Assembly (NCBI GenBank): GCA_948470005.1 | Contig: CAOKNI010000008.1 | Coordinates: 1-37,836 of the forward strand | Length of the DNA: 37,836 nucleotides | Origin: an uncultured Mycoplasmatota bacterium | GTDB lineage: Bacteria > Bacillota_I > Bacilli_A > RF39 > UBA660 | Direction: 5' to 3' | Part shown: one piece after another, positions 36,381-37,836 of the stretch | Numbering within the stretch: the stretch's first letter is position 1 | Layout: every line of letters starts with the position of its first letter | Program-made: the position numbers and the translations under genes | The notes under the pieces: generated by a model | Databases searched by the model: none | The model's input: only the letters and a program-made list of their open reading frames with translations | Told to the model about the DNA's origin: nothing

Positions 36381-37776
36381 AATTTTTTAACTCTGCCCAA
36401 GGGTCTTTTCTTTTAAGTCTTTTTATAGCTTCTTCCATTGTTATGCCATCTGGTTTTACTTTATCAAGCTCACTCCAAGCTATCGGCATGGAGACTGTAC
36501 ATTTTTTTCTTAGCCTAATAGAGTATGGAGCAACACTTGTAGCTCCTTTGGTGTTACGGAAATAATCAATAAAAATTTTGCCTTTCCTATTTTCTTTACG
36601 AATATTACTAGTATATTTTTTGGGCCATTTTGCTTCCATTAACTTAGCAATATCTTCGGCAATTTTCCGAAACTTTTGCCAGGTGATACTATTTTCTACG
36701 GTAACAATAATGTGATATCCTTTACCACCACTGGTTTTTAAAAATGATTTTAACTTTAAATCGTCTAATATTTTTTTTAAGTCTTTTACTCCTTCGCGTA
36801 ATTTTTTTAAAGATAGCTTTTCATCAGGATCTAAATCAAAAACCATAAAATTAGGTTTATTTAGATTACTGGCATTACTTCCCCAAATATGAAATTCAAA
36901 ACTATTCATTTGAACTTCAGATATTAACCCTTTAATATCTTTAATATAGTAATAGTCTTCATTTTCTTGTTTGCTATTTTTTAAAGTTTTTTTCCCTAAG
37001 TTACGCGCATTATCTGTAAAATGTTTTTTAAAAAATTTTAACCCGCCATAACCATCTGGCATTCTAATTGTACTTATTAAACGGTTTTCAAGATATGGTA
37101 ACATGCGTTTTGATACTAAATGATAGTATTTTACAATATCCATTTTAGTTATTTTAGGATTTTTAAAAATTATTTTAGCGGGACTTGTAATTGGAATGTT
37201 TAAAACGATATTATTTTTATAAGAAGTTATAGTTAGATTGTTCTTTATTTCGTTCATAGTACGATCAGTTTTAATACTTGTATTATATTCATTTATATTT
37301 TGGTAGCCTTTTACTTTGTCATTTTCCTTAATTAAAAGCCAGTTATCCTCTTTAAAGGGAATTAAAGTCCATGCACCTTTTAGCCTAGTGCCATGTAATA
37401 TAAATTTAAGTTCTTTTTTCTTAAAATCAAAATCTTTATTTAGTGGCTCCCATACTCCTTCATCCCAAAGCATAACTGTTCCTCCACCATATTCGCCTTT
37501 AGGAATAGTACCTTCAAAGTTGCGATAACTTAATGGATGGTCCTCGACCTTTACAGCTAATCTTTTATCTTTAGGATTATATGAAGGCCCTTTTGGTACT
37601 GCCCAACTCTTTAAAACGCCATTCCATTCTAAACGGAAGTCATAGTGGTCACGACGAGCTTCATGATGTTGGACGCAAAAACGTAATGTTTCCTTAGTAT
37701 TTACTGTTTTTCCACGCGGCTCAGATGTTTTCTTAAAATTTCTTTTTTCATTATATTTTTTTAAATTATTTGTCAT
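36367..37776 (-). CDS. ligD: LigD-type NHEJ protein: phosphoesterase plus polymerase, no ligase
   Basis: 469 residues. Residues about 25-160 are the LigD 3'-phosphoesterase domain: QHHEARRDHYDFRLEW (His38, His44, Asp46, Arg48), VEDHPLSY, and PKGEYGGGTV. Residues about 205-465 are the primase-like polymerase domain: FDLDPD (Asp314, Asp316), KTSGGKGYHI, FIDYFRN (Asp404), TSVAPYS. These trim and fill broken ends in Ku-dependent repair. The ATP-dependent ligase domain of canonical LigD is absent. No Ku or ligase gene lies in the window; one could lie to the right. The start follows an ACGAGG site. Confidence 0.93.
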   Translation of the reverse strand: MTNNLKKYNEKRNFKKTSEPRGKTVNTKETLRFCVQHHEARRDHYDFRLEWNGVLKSWAVPKGPSYNPKDKRLAVKVEDHPLSYRNFEGTIPKGEYGGGTVMLWDEGVWEPLNKDFDFKKKELKFILHGTRLKGAWTLIPFKEDNWLLIKENDKVKGYQNINEYNTSIKTDRTMNEIKNNLTITSYKNNIVLNIPITSPAKIIFKNPKITKMDIVKYYHLVSKRMLPYLENRLISTIRMPDGYGGLKFFKKHFTDNARNLGKKTLKNSKQENEDYYYIKDIKGLISEVQMNSFEFHIWGSNASNLNKPNFMVFDLDPDEKLSLKKLREGVKDLKKILDDLKLKSFLKTSGGKGYHIIVTVENSITWQKFRKIAEDIAKLMEAKWPKKYTSNIRKENRKGKIFIDYFRNTKGATSVAPYSIRLRKKCTVSMPIAWSELDKVKPDGITMEEAIKRLKRKDPWAELKNFDFE

Positions 37777-37790
37777 AAAAACCTCGTATA

Positions 37791-37836
37791 ATCAATCTTA
37801 TAGAAATATTAATCTATTTGATTGATCCATTTCTAT
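37791..37836. repeat. two interleaved inverted repeats upstream of ligD
   Basis: ATCAATC (37791-37797) pairs with GATTGAT (37820-37826), and ATAGAAAT (37800-37807) pairs with ATTTCTAT (37829-37836). The pairs interleave, so they cannot form one simple hairpin. Could be operators; chance is possible in AT-rich DNA. Confidence 0.35.

Noticed and set aside
1..37836. CRISPR array, tRNA or rRNA genes
   Set aside because: No regularly spaced repeats, cloverleaf or rRNA-like conserved stretches were seen on reading the gaps.

Overview
The window is AT-rich (under about 30% GC by eye) with short intergenic gaps, Gram-positive ribosome binding sites (AGGAGG type) and sigma-A-like promoters. Teichoic-acid genes, TagGH export, SecG, a MurT/GatD-like pair, a lipoprotein and a sorted surface protein point to a Gram-positive Bacillota. 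The overall look (very AT-rich, many divergent wall-polymer genes, an NHEJ LigD) fits an uncultured gut Bacilli lineage near Erysipelotrichales or RF39-type clades. That placement is inference. No tRNA, rRNA or CRISPR was seen.

Layout, left to right. (1) 21-3526, minus: a MurT-like/GatD-like pair, a NUDIX hydrolase and a truncated YfhO paralogue form one operon, divergent from (2) glmS (3631-5448, plus). (3) 5685-5876: a fragment of an AbiEi-type HTH gene. (4) 5904-10263, minus: a teichoic-acid operon tagG-tagH-(two CDP-glycerol-type transferases)-tagD-like. (5) 10369-11132: a broken Rpn-family nuclease gene. (6) 11337-14978, minus: a full-length YfhO-type glycosyltransferase with a ten-G tract near its 5' end, followed with overlap by a hexapeptide acetyltransferase. 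(7) 15135-16172, plus: an acyltransferase-3 gene interrupted by one UGA. (8) 16209-20546, minus: a 1445-residue TagF/HAD/TagF-like fusion. (9) 20684-26047, minus: an IspD/TarI-like cytidylyltransferase, a GT2-like/TagF fusion, a GDPD-like protein and a sugar-nucleotide epimerase. (10) 26235-27185, plus: a second GDPD-like protein, then transposase-like debris. (11) 27584-30254, minus: TagO and another CDP-glycerol-type transferase. (12) 30395-37776, minus: an NPKTG-anchored surface protein, a metallophosphoesterase, a YugP-like pseudoprotease, CysS, SecG, a lipoprotein, and a LigD made of phosphoesterase plus polymerase domains.

How it fits together: TagO would start a polymer on undecaprenyl phosphate, GlmS feeds amino-sugar supply, and TagD- and TarI-like enzymes would make CDP-activated polyol phosphates. 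Five proteins with CDP-glycerol-transferase modules would extend the chains, and TagGH would export them. YfhO and the acyltransferases would decorate them outside the membrane.

The strongest unusual signal is the G10 tract in the YfhO gene. The well-placed ATG and ribosome binding site lie upstream of the tract and are out of frame with the long ORF by one base, as expected for a slipped-strand ON/OFF switch drawn in the OFF phase. A second theme is active-site loss: the GatD-like protein lacks its Cys and His, the YugP-like protein lacks HExxH, and one of two GDPD-like proteins lacks the second catalytic His. Stop codons are nearly all TAA (about 23), with 4 TAG and one TGA that is followed at once by an in-frame TAA.
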